The notes under the pieces are model-generated. The model was given only the letters and a program-made list of their open reading frames with translations, searched no databases and was not told where the DNA came from. Both the position numbers and the translations under genes were made by a program. From Bordetella parapertussis (GTDB lineage: Bacteria > Pseudomonadota > Gammaproteobacteria > Burkholderiales > Burkholderiaceae_C), in NCBI GenBank assembly GCA_945901125.1, contig CAMDKD010000010.1, positions 1 through 64,000 of the forward strand: DNA of 64,000 bases, written 5' to 3'. Below, one piece after another: positions 51,462 to 60,711 of this stretch; position 1 is the stretch's first letter; every line of letters starts with the position of its first letter.

Positions 51462-52954
51462 GGTTGACCTTCCAGCACGGCCAACTGCTGCACCGCTTGC
51501 ACAAAAGCGTCGGCCCTGGCGACATAGTTGGTGTACATGTCCAGACTGGCGCAAGCCGGTGACAGCAACACCGCATCGCCGGTGTGCGCCGCTTGCGTGG
51601 CCAGTTCGACGGCTTCTTCCATGTTCTTGGCGCGGTGCATGTCCAGACCTTGACTTTGCAAAGCCTCAGCCAGTAACTCTGCATCCCGGCCTATCAATAC
51701 CAATGCGCGGGCATGACGCTTGAGCGGGTCGCCCAGCGGACCAAAGTCCTGTCCTTTGCCGTCGCCGCCCAAAATCACCACCAGCTTGCGCTCCGCACCC
51801 AGGCTGTTGACAGCGGCCACAGTGGCACCAACGTTCGTGCCTTTGCTGTCGTCAAAGTATTCGATGTCATTGAGCACAGCCACAGACGACAAGCGGTGTG
51901 GCTCGCCGGTGTATTCGCGCAAGCCGTGCAGCATTTGCGCCAGACCGTTGCTACACGTACCGGCCAACGCCAGCGCAGCCAGTGCATTCAAGGCGTTGTG
52001 TCGTCCGCGTATGCGCAGCGCATCGGCCGGCATCAGGCGCTGAATTTGTAGCTCTTCTTCCGCCACCCGGCCACGCTTACCGCCGTTGTCTTCAGCGGGA
52101 TGTGCACGCACCAGCCAAGCCATGCCGTTGTCTGTGGTCAAGCCGAAGTCGCCGGGGTGTTGCGGCAAGTCTGCGCCGAAATGCAGGCGTGCACGCGGTA
52201 CTTCTTTTTTGCGCCCGCTGTCGGCCGGCCACAAAGCCATGACTGCGTCATCATTGCGCGGCAGCACACCGACCGCGTGTTGTCCGTAAATATGTGCCTT
52301 GGCTTTACCGTAAGCCGCCATGTCGCCGTGCCAGTCCAGGTGGTCTTGTGTCAGATTAAGAACACAGGCGGCGGTGGCTTCAAAGTTGTCTACGCCGTCG
52401 AGTTGAAAACTCGACAACTCCAACACCCAGACTTGCGGCAAATCGTCCAAGCGCTGCGTCAACGTGTCGAGCAAAGTCGGACCGATATTGCCGGCGACGG
52501 CCACTTTCATGCCGGCACGCTCGAGCAGCAAACCGGTGAGTCGAGTCACCGTGGTTTTGCCGTTGGTGCCGGTGATGGCCAGCACTTTGGGCTGGTAAGA
52601 CGCTTCGCTGTTTTTCAAATGCTCAAGTGCGTGGGCAAACAATGTCAGCTCGGTACCGCACCACAATCCCTTGGCTTGCGCCGCCTGCCAGATGCCTGCG
52701 ACTTCAGCGGGTGACAAGCCCGGGCTTTTGAACACCGCGCGTATGTCATTGCCTTCCAGCAGCGCTGCTTCAAATGCAGAATGCACAAACTCAGCATGCA
52801 GTTTTTCTTCTTGCAACTTCTGCAAACCCGGCGGGTTTTCGCGCGTATCGACTACCGTGACGCGAGCGCCTTGACGCAAACACCAGCGCAGCATCGCCAG
52901 TCCGGAGTCGCCCAGACCCAGGATGAGAATGTGTTGGTCTTGCAGCAGGTTCAT
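51458..52954 (-). CDS. murD: UDP-N-acetylmuramoyl-L-alanine--D-glutamate ligase MurD
   Basis: A 498-aa Mur ligase, somewhat longer than E. coli MurD (438 aa). Start MNLLQDQHILILGLGDSGLA lies 2 nt after the mraY stop. ATP loop AITGTNGKTTVTRLTGLLL; LNLTQDHLDWHGDMAAYGKA is a family block. Extra length comes from an insert around residues 265-330 with AEDNGGKRGRVAEEELQIQ, as in many Burkholderiales. Confidence 0.96.
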   Translation of the reverse strand: MNLLQDQHILILGLGDSGLAMLRWCLRQGARVTVVDTRENPPGLQKLQEEKLHAEFVHSAFEAALLEGNDIRAVFKSPGLSPAEVAGIWQAAQAKGLWCGTELTLFAHALEHLKNSEASYQPKVLAITGTNGKTTVTRLTGLLLERAGMKVAVAGNIGPTLLDTLTQRLDDLPQVWVLELSSFQLDGVDNFEATAACVLNLTQDHLDWHGDMAAYGKAKAHIYGQHAVGVLPRNDDAVMALWPADSGRKKEVPRARLHFGADLPQHPGDFGLTTDNGMAWLVRAHPAEDNGGKRGRVAEEELQIQRLMPADALRIRGRHNALNALAALALAGTCSNGLAQMLHGLREYTGEPHRLSSVAVLNDIEYFDDSKGTNVGATVAAVNSLGAERKLVVILGGDGKGQDFGPLGDPLKRHARALVLIGRDAELLAEALQSQGLDMHRAKNMEEAVELATQAAHTGDAVLLSPACASLDMYTNYVARADAFVQAVQQLAVLEGQP

Positions 52955-52956
52955 GG

Positions 52957-54135
52957 TCAGCGCAGCTTCAAAGTGGACAAACCGATCAGACAGAGCAACA
53001 TGGTGATGATCCAAAAACGGACCACAACCTGTGTTTCTTTCCAACCGGATTTTTCAAAATGGTGGTGCAAAGGCGCCATCTTCAAAATGCGTCTGCCTTC
53101 GCCGTATTTGCGTTTGGTGTATTTGAAATACGTGACTTGCAACATCACCGACAAAGCCTCGGCGACAAAAATACCGCCCATGATGGCCAGCACGATTTCC
53201 TGGCGCACGATGACTGCGATGGTGCCCAAGGCCGCGCCCAAACCCAGCGCACCCACATCGCCCATGAACACCTGCGCCGGGTGCGTGTTAAACCACAAAA
53301 AGGCCAGACCGGCACCGGCGATGGCGGCGCAAAAAATCAATAACTCACCGGCGCCCGGAATATGCGGGAAAAACAAATACTTGGAATAAACAGCGCTGCC
53401 TGCCACATAGGCAAACACGCCCAGCGCAGAGCCGACCATGACCACCGGCATGATGGCCAGACCGTCCAGGCCATCGGTCAGATTGACCGCGTTGCTTGAA
53501 CCGACGATGACCAGGTAGGTGAGGATGACAAAACCCAGCACGCCCAGCGGGTAGCTGATTTCCTTGAAAAACGGCAGCAGCAAACCGGCCTTGGGCGGCA
53601 GGTTCACATCAAAACCCGAACGCACCCAGCTGTAAAACAATTCAAGCACGCGCAAATTGCTGACCTCGGAAATACTGAACACCAGGTACAGAGCAGCCAG
53701 CAAACCGATGACGGATTGCCACAGGTATTTTTCGCGCGAGCGCATGCCTTCAGGGTCTTTGTTCACCACCTTGCGCCAATCGTCGACCCAGCCTATGGCG
53801 CCAAAGCCCAACGTGACTGCCAACACAATCCAGACAAAGCGGTTGGACAAGTCCACCCACATCAATGTGGAGAAAGCAATCGACAACAGTATCAATACAC
53901 CGCCCATGGTGGGCGTGCCGGATTTGCTCAGGTGCGCTTCCACACCGTAGCCGCGTATGGGTTGGCCGATTTTCAATTCAGCGAGTTTGCGTATCACGGC
54001 CGGGCCGGCCATCAAGCCGATCAACAAAGCGGTGAGCGCAGCCATGACGGCACGGAAGGTCAGGTACTGGAACACGCGCAAATAGCCGTATTCCGGCGAA
54101 ATGGATTGCAGCCATTGGGCCAGGGTCAGCAGCAT
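52957..54135 (-). CDS. mraY: Phospho-MurNAc-pentapeptide transferase MraY
   Basis: A 392-aa polytopic enzyme that makes lipid I from undecaprenyl phosphate. Family blocks: SKSGTPTMGGVLILLSI, GWVDDWRKVVNKDPEGM (aspartate pair), NLTDGLDGLAIMPVVMVG, and the His-rich APLHHHFEKSGWKE loop. About ten membrane helices. It overlaps murF by 10 nt. Confidence 0.97.
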   Translation of the reverse strand: MLLTLAQWLQSISPEYGYLRVFQYLTFRAVMAALTALLIGLMAGPAVIRKLAELKIGQPIRGYGVEAHLSKSGTPTMGGVLILLSIAFSTLMWVDLSNRFVWIVLAVTLGFGAIGWVDDWRKVVNKDPEGMRSREKYLWQSVIGLLAALYLVFSISEVSNLRVLELFYSWVRSGFDVNLPPKAGLLLPFFKEISYPLGVLGFVILTYLVIVGSSNAVNLTDGLDGLAIMPVVMVGSALGVFAYVAGSAVYSKYLFFPHIPGAGELLIFCAAIAGAGLAFLWFNTHPAQVFMGDVGALGLGAALGTIAVIVRQEIVLAIMGGIFVAEALSVMLQVTYFKYTKRKYGEGRRILKMAPLHHHFEKSGWKETQVVVRFWIITMLLCLIGLSTLKLR

Positions 54136-55529
54136 GAAGCCTCCTTGCGTGGCAACGAGGCCGCCTGTCGTTCCGCGTCTTGCAATGCCTGCACCACACG
54201 CTCCATGCGCATAAAGCGCGATCCTTTGACCAGCACGGTCGAGAGTACGGGCAGCAAAGCGTTGACCCGCTGCAGCAATTCATCCATGCTGTGGCAATGC
54301 ACAGCGTTTGCACACGCACTGGCGGTATGGCCGCTAAGTTCGCCCAGCGTCAGCACATGCTCTATGTGTTGTTGTTGCGCGTATTCGCCCGCCTCGGCGT
54401 GAAACGCTGCGCCTTGCGTGCCGACTTCACCCATGTCGCCTAACACCAGCAAACGCGGCGCAGCGGATTGCGCCAGCACTTCAATGGCGGCGCGCACTGA
54501 ATCCGGGTTGGCGTTGTAACTGTCATCTATCAGCGTGATGCTGCGGCCCAAGTGTTGCAACAGATTGACTTTGGAGCGACCGTTGACCGGCTGGAACTGA
54601 GTCAAGCCTTGTTCAATCGCGATCAAGGGCGCACCGGCAACCAGCGCGGCGGCGACTGCCGCCATGGCGTTATGCACATTGTGTTGTCCGGGCAGATGCA
54701 GTTGTGTTGTTAGCTGGCCCTGAGGGGTTTGTAATTCGAGTTGCCAACGGGTGACAGACCACTCGGCTTTCAGCAGTTTGACTTGCGCACTCTGCCCCCC
54801 GAAATCGATAACGCGACGCGACCCGGCGTATTCACGCCAGAGCTGCTGGTACGCATCAAGGGCGGGGAACACAGCGGTACCGTTGTCTGACAAAGCCTTG
54901 ATGACTGCACCGTTTTCTTCGGCCACGGCCTGCACGCTGTGCATGAACTCCTGGTGTTCACGCTGAGCGTTGTTCACCAGCGCCACCGAGGGCGCAGCGC
55001 AAGCGGCAAGCTGCGCAATCTCACCTGGGTGGTTCATACCTAATTCCAACACGGCGACACGGTGATGTGCACGCAACCTGAGCAGTGTCAATGGCACACC
55101 GATGTGGTTATTGAAATTGCCTTGCGTAGCCAGCGCGTCATCACCCTGCCATGCATGCAATATGGACGCCAGCATTTGCGTCACCGTGGTTTTGCCGTTG
55201 CTGCCGGTCACTGCAATCAATGGCAAGTCAAACTGCGCACGCCAGGCGCGCGCCAGTGTTTGCAAGGCTTGCAATGTGTCGTCCACCTCAAGACCGGACA
55301 AACCGGCTTGCGCCAAACCGTGGGTTGCGATGGCGGCGTGTACGCCGAGCGCAGGTAACTGCGCCAGAAAATCGTGCGCATCAAACCGCTCGCCTTGCAA
55401 AGCGACAAACAAGTCTTGTGTTTGCACGCTGCGGCTGTCGGTGTGCACTCTGGCTATCTCCAAGTTGCCGTCACCGACCAAGCGGCTGCCGGGCAGCCAT
55501 TGCTGTATCTGTTGCAAGCTGAGGTTCAT
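54126..55529 (-). CDS. murF: UDP-MurNAc-tripeptide--D-Ala-D-Ala ligase MurF
   Basis: A 467-aa Mur ligase that completes the pentapeptide. ATP loop AVTGSNGKTTVTQMLASIL; LELGMNHPGEIAQLA and LIDDSYNANPDSVRAAIEVL are characteristic of MurF. Overlaps murE by 4 nt and mraY by 10 nt, so it is tightly coupled. Confidence 0.97.
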   Translation of the reverse strand: MNLSLQQIQQWLPGSRLVGDGNLEIARVHTDSRSVQTQDLFVALQGERFDAHDFLAQLPALGVHAAIATHGLAQAGLSGLEVDDTLQALQTLARAWRAQFDLPLIAVTGSNGKTTVTQMLASILHAWQGDDALATQGNFNNHIGVPLTLLRLRAHHRVAVLELGMNHPGEIAQLAACAAPSVALVNNAQREHQEFMHSVQAVAEENGAVIKALSDNGTAVFPALDAYQQLWREYAGSRRVIDFGGQSAQVKLLKAEWSVTRWQLELQTPQGQLTTQLHLPGQHNVHNAMAAVAAALVAGAPLIAIEQGLTQFQPVNGRSKVNLLQHLGRSITLIDDSYNANPDSVRAAIEVLAQSAAPRLLVLGDMGEVGTQGAAFHAEAGEYAQQQHIEHVLTLGELSGHTASACANAVHCHSMDELLQRVNALLPVLSTVLVKGSRFMRMERVVQALQDAERQAASLPRKEASCC

Positions 55530-57016
55530 GCCTGCCCCCGACTTTGCAATGCCAGCAAGGCGTGGTCTGCATCTGAAAACGGCAGTTTCTGGCCTTTGAC
55601 TTCCTGGTAGGTTTCATGGCCCTTACCGGCAATCAACACCACGTCTTTCACGTCAGCCTGGCTGATGCGCTCGGCAATCGCCAGGCCGCGGTCGAGTTGC
55701 TGCACGGCGCTTTGTGGTTGGCGCATGCCTTGCAACATCTGTTGCAGTATGTGTTGCGGGTCTTCGCTGCGCGGGTTGTCGCTGGTCAGGCACACCACAT
55801 CGGCATAGTCTTCGGCGCAACGCGCCATGGGTGCGCGTTTGCTACTGTCGCGGTCGCCGCCGCAACCGAGCACACAGTGCAAACGACCGCCGCGCGCGTG
55901 CGCCCATGGGCGCAATGCCTGCAAAGCCTTGGCCACCGCATCCGGCGTGTGCGCATAGTCGACCACCACCGCCGGTGTGCCGTCATGGCCGAGTTGCTGC
56001 ATGCGACCGGGCACGGCTTGCAAATCGTAGCAAGCGGCTACTGCATCTGCCAGGGCATGACCGGCCTGGCGCAAAGCAGCGATCACGCCCAGCAGATTCA
56101 TCACATTAAAGTCGCCCAACGCAGCGGTGGTCAGGCTGACGCTTTGGGCGGCTTCGCACACCTCAAAAGTCATGCCTTGGGCGGTGGTGCGTACATGGCG
56201 AGCGTAAATATCGGCTGCACCTTCCATGGACACAGTCCATAACTTCAGCGTCGAGTGCTGCAAACGCTGCACCAGTTCGCGGCCTTTGGCATCGTCTATG
56301 TTGATGACAGCGGCTGTCAAGCCCGGCCATTCAAACAGGTATTGCTTGGCTTGCCAATAGGCTTGCATGCTGCCGTGGTAGTCCAGATGATCTTGGGTGA
56401 AATTGGTGAAGATGGCGGTACGGATATGACAACCGGACAAACGGTTTTCCACCAAGCCTATGGAGGAAGCTTCTAGCGCACAAACCTGTACACCGTCATT
56501 CACCCAGCGGCGCAACTGGGTTTGTAATTGCAAAGGATCCGGCGTGGTCAAACCGGTGCTGTGCATCTGTCCAGGCTCGCCCAAACCGAGGGTGCCGACC
56601 ACGGTGCAGCGTTGCCCGAGGCGGCTGAAGGCCTGCGCCAGCCACCAGGCGGTAGATGTCTTGCCATTGGTACCCGTCACAGCCTGCAAGCTCAAAGCCG
56701 CGCTGGGTGAATCGAAATACGCATCGGCTATGGCACCGCTGGCGGCTTTCAAACCGGCGTAACTGCTGATGGGCGCATCATGCAAAGCCAGGTCATTGAC
56801 CGCTTCAAAGGTCTCGAGCCCGATCGCTTCGACCAGACAGGCGCTCGCTCCTTGTTGCAAAGCCTGCACCACATGCTGTCTGGCATCAGTGCTTTGACCG
56901 ACCCAGGCAAAAAATCCGTCACCGGCTTGCACGCGTCTGCTGTCCGAGGTGAGTTGCGCGGTCACATGGGCACGCAACCAACGCGCGGCTTCGACAGGCG
57001 TGTGCAAATGCTGCAT
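55526..57016 (-). CDS. murE: UDP-MurNAc-L-Ala-D-Glu--meso-DAP ligase MurE
   Basis: A 496-aa Mur ligase. I take the ATG that overlaps the ftsI stop (TGATG); a TTG one codon upstream is the alternative. ATP loop AVTGTNGKTSTAWWLAQ. The DNPR motif in LTSDNPRSEDP selects meso-diaminopimelate over lysine, so this organism has DAP-type peptidoglycan. Confidence 0.96.
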   Translation of the reverse strand: MQHLHTPVEAARWLRAHVTAQLTSDSRRVQAGDGFFAWVGQSTDARQHVVQALQQGASACLVEAIGLETFEAVNDLALHDAPISSYAGLKAASGAIADAYFDSPSAALSLQAVTGTNGKTSTAWWLAQAFSRLGQRCTVVGTLGLGEPGQMHSTGLTTPDPLQLQTQLRRWVNDGVQVCALEASSIGLVENRLSGCHIRTAIFTNFTQDHLDYHGSMQAYWQAKQYLFEWPGLTAAVINIDDAKGRELVQRLQHSTLKLWTVSMEGAADIYARHVRTTAQGMTFEVCEAAQSVSLTTAALGDFNVMNLLGVIAALRQAGHALADAVAACYDLQAVPGRMQQLGHDGTPAVVVDYAHTPDAVAKALQALRPWAHARGGRLHCVLGCGGDRDSSKRAPMARCAEDYADVVCLTSDNPRSEDPQHILQQMLQGMRQPQSAVQQLDRGLAIAERISQADVKDVVLIAGKGHETYQEVKGQKLPFSDADHALLALQSRGQA

Positions 57017-58752
57017 CAAAACGACTCCGCCTCGGCCTTGGCCACCACTTGCGGTTTGACCGCCATGTCGGGCTGCACTTCAAGCATGCGCAAGGTTTGT
57101 TGAACGGTCTGGCTGAACACCGGTGCGGCTACATCGCCGCCGAAATAGCGTCCGTTGGTGGGTTCATCAATCATGACCGCCACCACGATGCGCGGGTTGT
57201 CTATAGGCGCCATGCCGACAAAAAAGCCCCGGTATTTTTTCTCGGCGTAACTTTTGCCATCGAGCTTGTGTGCGGTACCGGTTTTGCCGCCTACCGAATA
57301 ACCCATGGTTTGCGCCTTGGGCGCGGTGCCGCCGGCACCTGTCACCATATGCAACATATTACGCACCTGTAGCGCATGCTCAGTGGAAATGACGCGCACA
57401 CCGACGACCTTGTCCTGGCGTTTTAGCAGACTGACCGGTGCCATTTCACCGTCGCGCGCAAACATGCTGTAGGCCTGCGCCAGTTGAAACAAACTGGTCG
57501 ACAAACCATAGCCGTAACTCATGGTGGCCTGCTCCATAGGCCGCCAGCTTTTATAAGGACGCAATCTGCCGGTGACAGCGCCGGGGAAAGGCACTTGCGG
57601 CTTCTGGCCGAAACCGACCTGTGTATACATTTCCCACATGTCCTTGGGCGGCATGCGCATGGCGATTTTGACGGTGCCGATGTTGCTGGACTTTTGAATC
57701 ACCTCGGACACGCTCAGCGTTCCGTGCGGATGCGCGTCGGTGATGGTCATGCCGTACATATTCAGCTTGCCCGGAGCGGTATCTATCAAGGTCTCCGGCT
57801 TGATCAGGCCTTTTTCCATGGCAAGGCCGATGATGAACGGCTTCATGGTCGAGCCCGGCTCGAAGGTATCGGTCAAAGCGCGGTTACGCAATTGCGCGCC
57901 GCTCAGGTTGCTGCGCTTCTCGGGCGTGTAACTGGGGTAATTGGCCAGAGCCAAAATGTCACCGGTTTGCGCATCCAGCACCACCACGCTGCCGGCCACT
58001 GCTTTGTTCTCCAGCACGGCTTCGCGCAGACGCTGGTATGCGAAGTACTGCACCTTGCTGTCTATGCTGAGTTGCAAGTCTTTGCCTTCGACCGGTGGCA
58101 CTATGTCGCCCACACCTTCAACCACCTGGCCTTGACCGTTTTTGATGACCCGGCGGGTGCCGTTCTTGCCGCCCAAGTGGTTGTTGAAAGTCAGCTCCAC
58201 GCCTTCCTGGCCGAGGTTTTCCACATTGGTGAAACCCACCACATGGGCAGCAGCCTCACCCTGCGGGTACATACGCTTGTATTCCATGGTGGTGTAAATG
58301 CCATGGATACCGAGTTCCTTGATTTTTTTACCAGTGGCGTCGTCGAGTTGACGGCGCAGCCACACGTGTTTGCGGCGCGTGTCGCTGACCTTGGTTTGCA
58401 ACTCGGTCAAAGGCATGTCCAGTAATTGCGCCAGCGCCTTGAGCTGCGAAACACCAGCTTCCATCTCTTCGGGACAGGCCCAGATGCTGGGCATGGGCAC
58501 GCTGGACGCGAGTATCAAGCCGTTGCGGTCGAGGATGCGGCCGCGGTTGGCCGGAATATCCAGCTGTCTTTCAAAACGCACAATGCCTTGTTTGCGGAAA
58601 AACGCATTGCCCACCACTTGGACATAAGCGGCACGCACCACCAGCCCGATGAAACCCAGCGCAATGCAAGCGACGATGAACTGGCTGCGCCAGATTGGCG
58701 TCTTGCTGGCCAGCAAGGGATTGGTTGAATATTGAACGCTGCGGCTGCTCAC
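57016..58752 (-). CDS. ftsI: Septal transpeptidase FtsI (PBP3)
   Basis: A 578-aa class B penicillin-binding protein starting with GTG that overlaps the ftsL stop. One membrane helix (~22-46), a non-catalytic pedestal with RGRILDRNG, then the transpeptidase domain: active-site Ser301 in EPGSTMKPF, SSN in QKSSNIGTVKIA, and KTG in GGKTGTAHK. It cross-links septal peptidoglycan with FtsW. Confidence 0.97.
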   Translation of the reverse strand: MSSRSVQYSTNPLLASKTPIWRSQFIVACIALGFIGLVVRAAYVQVVGNAFFRKQGIVRFERQLDIPANRGRILDRNGLILASSVPMPSIWACPEEMEAGVSQLKALAQLLDMPLTELQTKVSDTRRKHVWLRRQLDDATGKKIKELGIHGIYTTMEYKRMYPQGEAAAHVVGFTNVENLGQEGVELTFNNHLGGKNGTRRVIKNGQGQVVEGVGDIVPPVEGKDLQLSIDSKVQYFAYQRLREAVLENKAVAGSVVVLDAQTGDILALANYPSYTPEKRSNLSGAQLRNRALTDTFEPGSTMKPFIIGLAMEKGLIKPETLIDTAPGKLNMYGMTITDAHPHGTLSVSEVIQKSSNIGTVKIAMRMPPKDMWEMYTQVGFGQKPQVPFPGAVTGRLRPYKSWRPMEQATMSYGYGLSTSLFQLAQAYSMFARDGEMAPVSLLKRQDKVVGVRVISTEHALQVRNMLHMVTGAGGTAPKAQTMGYSVGGKTGTAHKLDGKSYAEKKYRGFFVGMAPIDNPRIVVAVMIDEPTNGRYFGGDVAAPVFSQTVQQTLRMLEVQPDMAVKPQVVAKAEAESF

Positions 58753-59060
58753 GGCTGAACCTTTTGTGGCGCTGCGGCAGCACTTTCCAGCGGGGTGTTG
58801 GCAGGCGCTGCGTACTGGGTGATGGCCGGTGAAATGGTGCGCATGTGCAATTGCTCGTGCGCGAGTTTTTCCACCCGCAAGGGCGTGGCCTGTGCGCCTC
58901 TTTCTATGTCCAGACGGTCGTATTCGTTTTCCAGACGCTGAGCCTGCGCTTTGGAGCGATCTAGCTCGGTGTACAAACGGCGCGATTCATACTGGGTACG
59001 CACCAGGTACAGCGCGCTCAGCATGACAGCGAGCAACAACAAGGCATTCACCCGTGTCAT
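58749..59060 (-). CDS. ftsL: Cell division protein FtsL
   Basis: A 103-aa bitopic protein. Membrane helix ALLLLAVMLSALYLVRTQYE, then a coiled coil (RLYTELDRSKAQAQRLENEY) that pairs with FtsB, and a short Pro/Ala-rich tail. Size and position between rsmH and ftsI identify it despite low sequence conservation. It overlaps both neighbours by 4 nt. Confidence 0.93.
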   Translation of the reverse strand: MTRVNALLLLAVMLSALYLVRTQYESRRLYTELDRSKAQAQRLENEYDRLDIERGAQATPLRVEKLAHEQLHMRTISPAITQYAAPANTPLESAAAAPQKVQP

Positions 59061-59986
59061 GCGAGCTCCTGTGCCAGGGGCAAACGCTCGGCCACCCGCA
59101 TGATGGCGCTGCGGCTGCGCGGGTTGGCCTTGATTTCTTCAGCCGTGGGGCGCTGACGCCCGAGGGCGCGCAAAGGCAATTCGGGCGCGACTGCAAACGG
59201 CGTACGCCGGTCGTAGACCTCGCGCGAATGTTTGGCGATGAATTGTTTGACCATGCGGTCTTCGAGCGAATGAAAACTGATCACCACCAGACGGCCTCCC
59301 GGTTCAAGCACTTGCAAGCTGGCGTCCAAAGCCTGCTGCAATTCGTCGAGCTCGCCGTTGATGAAGATGCGAAACGCTTGAAAGGTGCGGGTCGCCGGGT
59401 TTTGCCCTGGCTCACGGGTTTTGACCACTTCAGCCACGAGTGAGGCCATGCCCAGCGTGGTGTCGGGCAATTGCCCGGCGTCACGCTTGGCAGTGATGGC
59501 TTTGGCAATGCCGTTGGCAAATCGTTCTTCGCCGAGTTCACGTATCACCTGTGCGATTTGTTCGGTTTTTGCCTCTGCCAGCCACTCGTGCACGCTTTGG
59601 CCTCGGCTGCTGTCCATCCGCATGTCCAGCGGGCCGTCGTTGCGAAACGAGAAGCCTCTTTCTGGGTTGTCGATTTGCGGCGAGCTCACTCCCAGATCCA
59701 TCAACACCCCCCTCACACTGGCCGGCGGCAGCTGGCTCAGGGCCGAAAAGCCCTGGTGCCGAATCTGTAGGCGCGGGTCGTTCAGGGCTTGCGCACTGGC
59801 TACTGCTTGCGGGTCCTTGTCGAAGGCAATCAGTTGTCCCTGCGCCGACAGCTGCGCCAAGATGCGCTTTGCATGCCCGCCTCGGCCAAAGGTTGTGTCG
59901 ACATAAGTGGCTTCGGCCTGGACGTCCAGCGCCTCGACCGCCTCCTTCAACATGACGGTGGTGTGTGCCCATTCAGTTGTTGCCAT
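59057..59986 (-). CDS. rsmH: 16S rRNA m4C1402 methyltransferase RsmH (MraW)
   Basis: A 309-aa SAM-dependent enzyme acting on C1402 of 16S rRNA. HTTVMLKEAVEALDVQAEA, YVDTTFGRGGHAKRIL (SAM loop), DLGVSSPQIDNPERGFSF and ISFHSLEDRMVKQFI are family blocks. It lies 6 nt downstream of mraZ and overlaps ftsL. Confidence 0.97.
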   Translation of the reverse strand: MATTEWAHTTVMLKEAVEALDVQAEATYVDTTFGRGGHAKRILAQLSAQGQLIAFDKDPQAVASAQALNDPRLQIRHQGFSALSQLPPASVRGVLMDLGVSSPQIDNPERGFSFRNDGPLDMRMDSSRGQSVHEWLAEAKTEQIAQVIRELGEERFANGIAKAITAKRDAGQLPDTTLGMASLVAEVVKTREPGQNPATRTFQAFRIFINGELDELQQALDASLQVLEPGGRLVVISFHSLEDRMVKQFIAKHSREVYDRRTPFAVAPELPLRALGRQRPTAEEIKANPRSRSAIMRVAERLPLAQELA

Positions 59987-59992
59987 TCCACG

Positions 59993-60421
59993 TTAAATCG
60001 AAAAATCACGCAGCACATCAGGCATGTCGCCTTGCATGGCCTGGGCTTCCTGTGCGTCATAGGTGGCCTTGTCCCAGAGTTCAAAGTGGCTGCCCATGCC
60101 CAACAGAATCGTTTCTTTGCTGATGTGTGTGGCCGCCCGCAGTTCTGGCGATATCAAAATGCGGCCGGTGCTGTCCATGTCTACGTCCATGGCGTTGCCC
60201 AGAAAAATACGTTTCCACCAATGTGCGGTCATGGGCAAAGCGGCAACCCGCTCGCGGAACTTTTCCCATTCGCTGCGGGGAAACAGCATGAGACAGCCGT
60301 GCGGATGGCGCGTGATGGTGAGTTGCCCGGCCGCGGTCGCGCTCAGCACATCGCGGTGCCTAGTCGGCACCGACAAACGGCCTTTGACATCCAGACTCAG
60401 CGACGACGCACCTTGGAACAC
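59993..60421 (-). CDS. mraZ: Transcriptional regulator MraZ
   Basis: A 142-aa protein with two SpoVT/AbrB-like halves. I place the start at GTG (then FQGASSLSLDVKGRLSVP), which matches the family and has AGGGGT about 12 nt upstream; the 21-codon extension does not. The DxKGR and the second-half DSTGRILISPELR motifs are present. MraZ represses its own dcw promoter by binding 10-bp-spaced repeats, found here at 60471-60505. Confidence 0.95.
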   Translation of the reverse strand: MFQGASSLSLDVKGRLSVPTRHRDVLSATAAGQLTITRHPHGCLMLFPRSEWEKFRERVAALPMTAHWWKRIFLGNAMDVDMDSTGRILISPELRAATHISKETILLGMGSHFELWDKATYDAQEAQAMQGDMPDVLRDFSI

Positions 60422-60470
60422 GGCAATCAACCCCTTTAAAAAACAAACAGCGGCAGAAAAACGGAGAATC

Positions 60471-60505
60471 TCACATTTTTCCACTAATTACCACTAGTTT
60501 GCACT
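60471..60505 (-). promoter_or_regulatory. MraZ operator: four repeats with 10-bp period
   Basis: On the minus strand the pentamers AGTGC, AGTGG, AGTGG and TGTGA start exactly 10 bp apart, 50-85 nt before the mraZ start. MraZ boxes in other bacteria are direct repeats with a GTGG/TGGG core and 10-bp period, so this fits in site form and position. The first repeat overlaps the candidate -10. Confidence 0.7.
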
Positions 60506-60531
60506 TTACCAGAGATTTATGCGATTACCAA
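60503..60531 (-). promoter_or_regulatory. Candidate sigma-70 promoter of the dcw cluster
   Basis: TTGGTA, 17 nt, TAAAGT on the minus strand; each hexamer matches at 4 of 6. The overlap with the first MraZ repeat would allow direct repression. The surrounding 290-nt AT-rich gap otherwise holds only the dksA terminator. Confidence 0.45.
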
Positions 60532-60657
60532 CTGAAAATGAAGTTTTGTAAATAAAATCAACAACTTAGACCGCTATTTGAATTTGTCGCTGAGAAAAAT
60601 TTCAATATGAAATAAGCACTTAGAAAAGTATCTGAAAGTGAAATATCAACTTTTTTG

Positions 60658-60687
60658 AAAAAAAAAAGCAGGCCTTGCGGCCTGCTT
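60658..60687 (-). terminator. Intrinsic terminator of dksA
   Basis: AAGCAGGCC and GGCCTGCTT form a 9-bp stem with a 4-nt loop, followed on the minus strand by a run of eight or more T. It isolates dksA from the dcw cluster. Confidence 0.92.
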
Positions 60688-60711
60688 GTTGTGTGGCAAA
60701 GCAGACGATGC

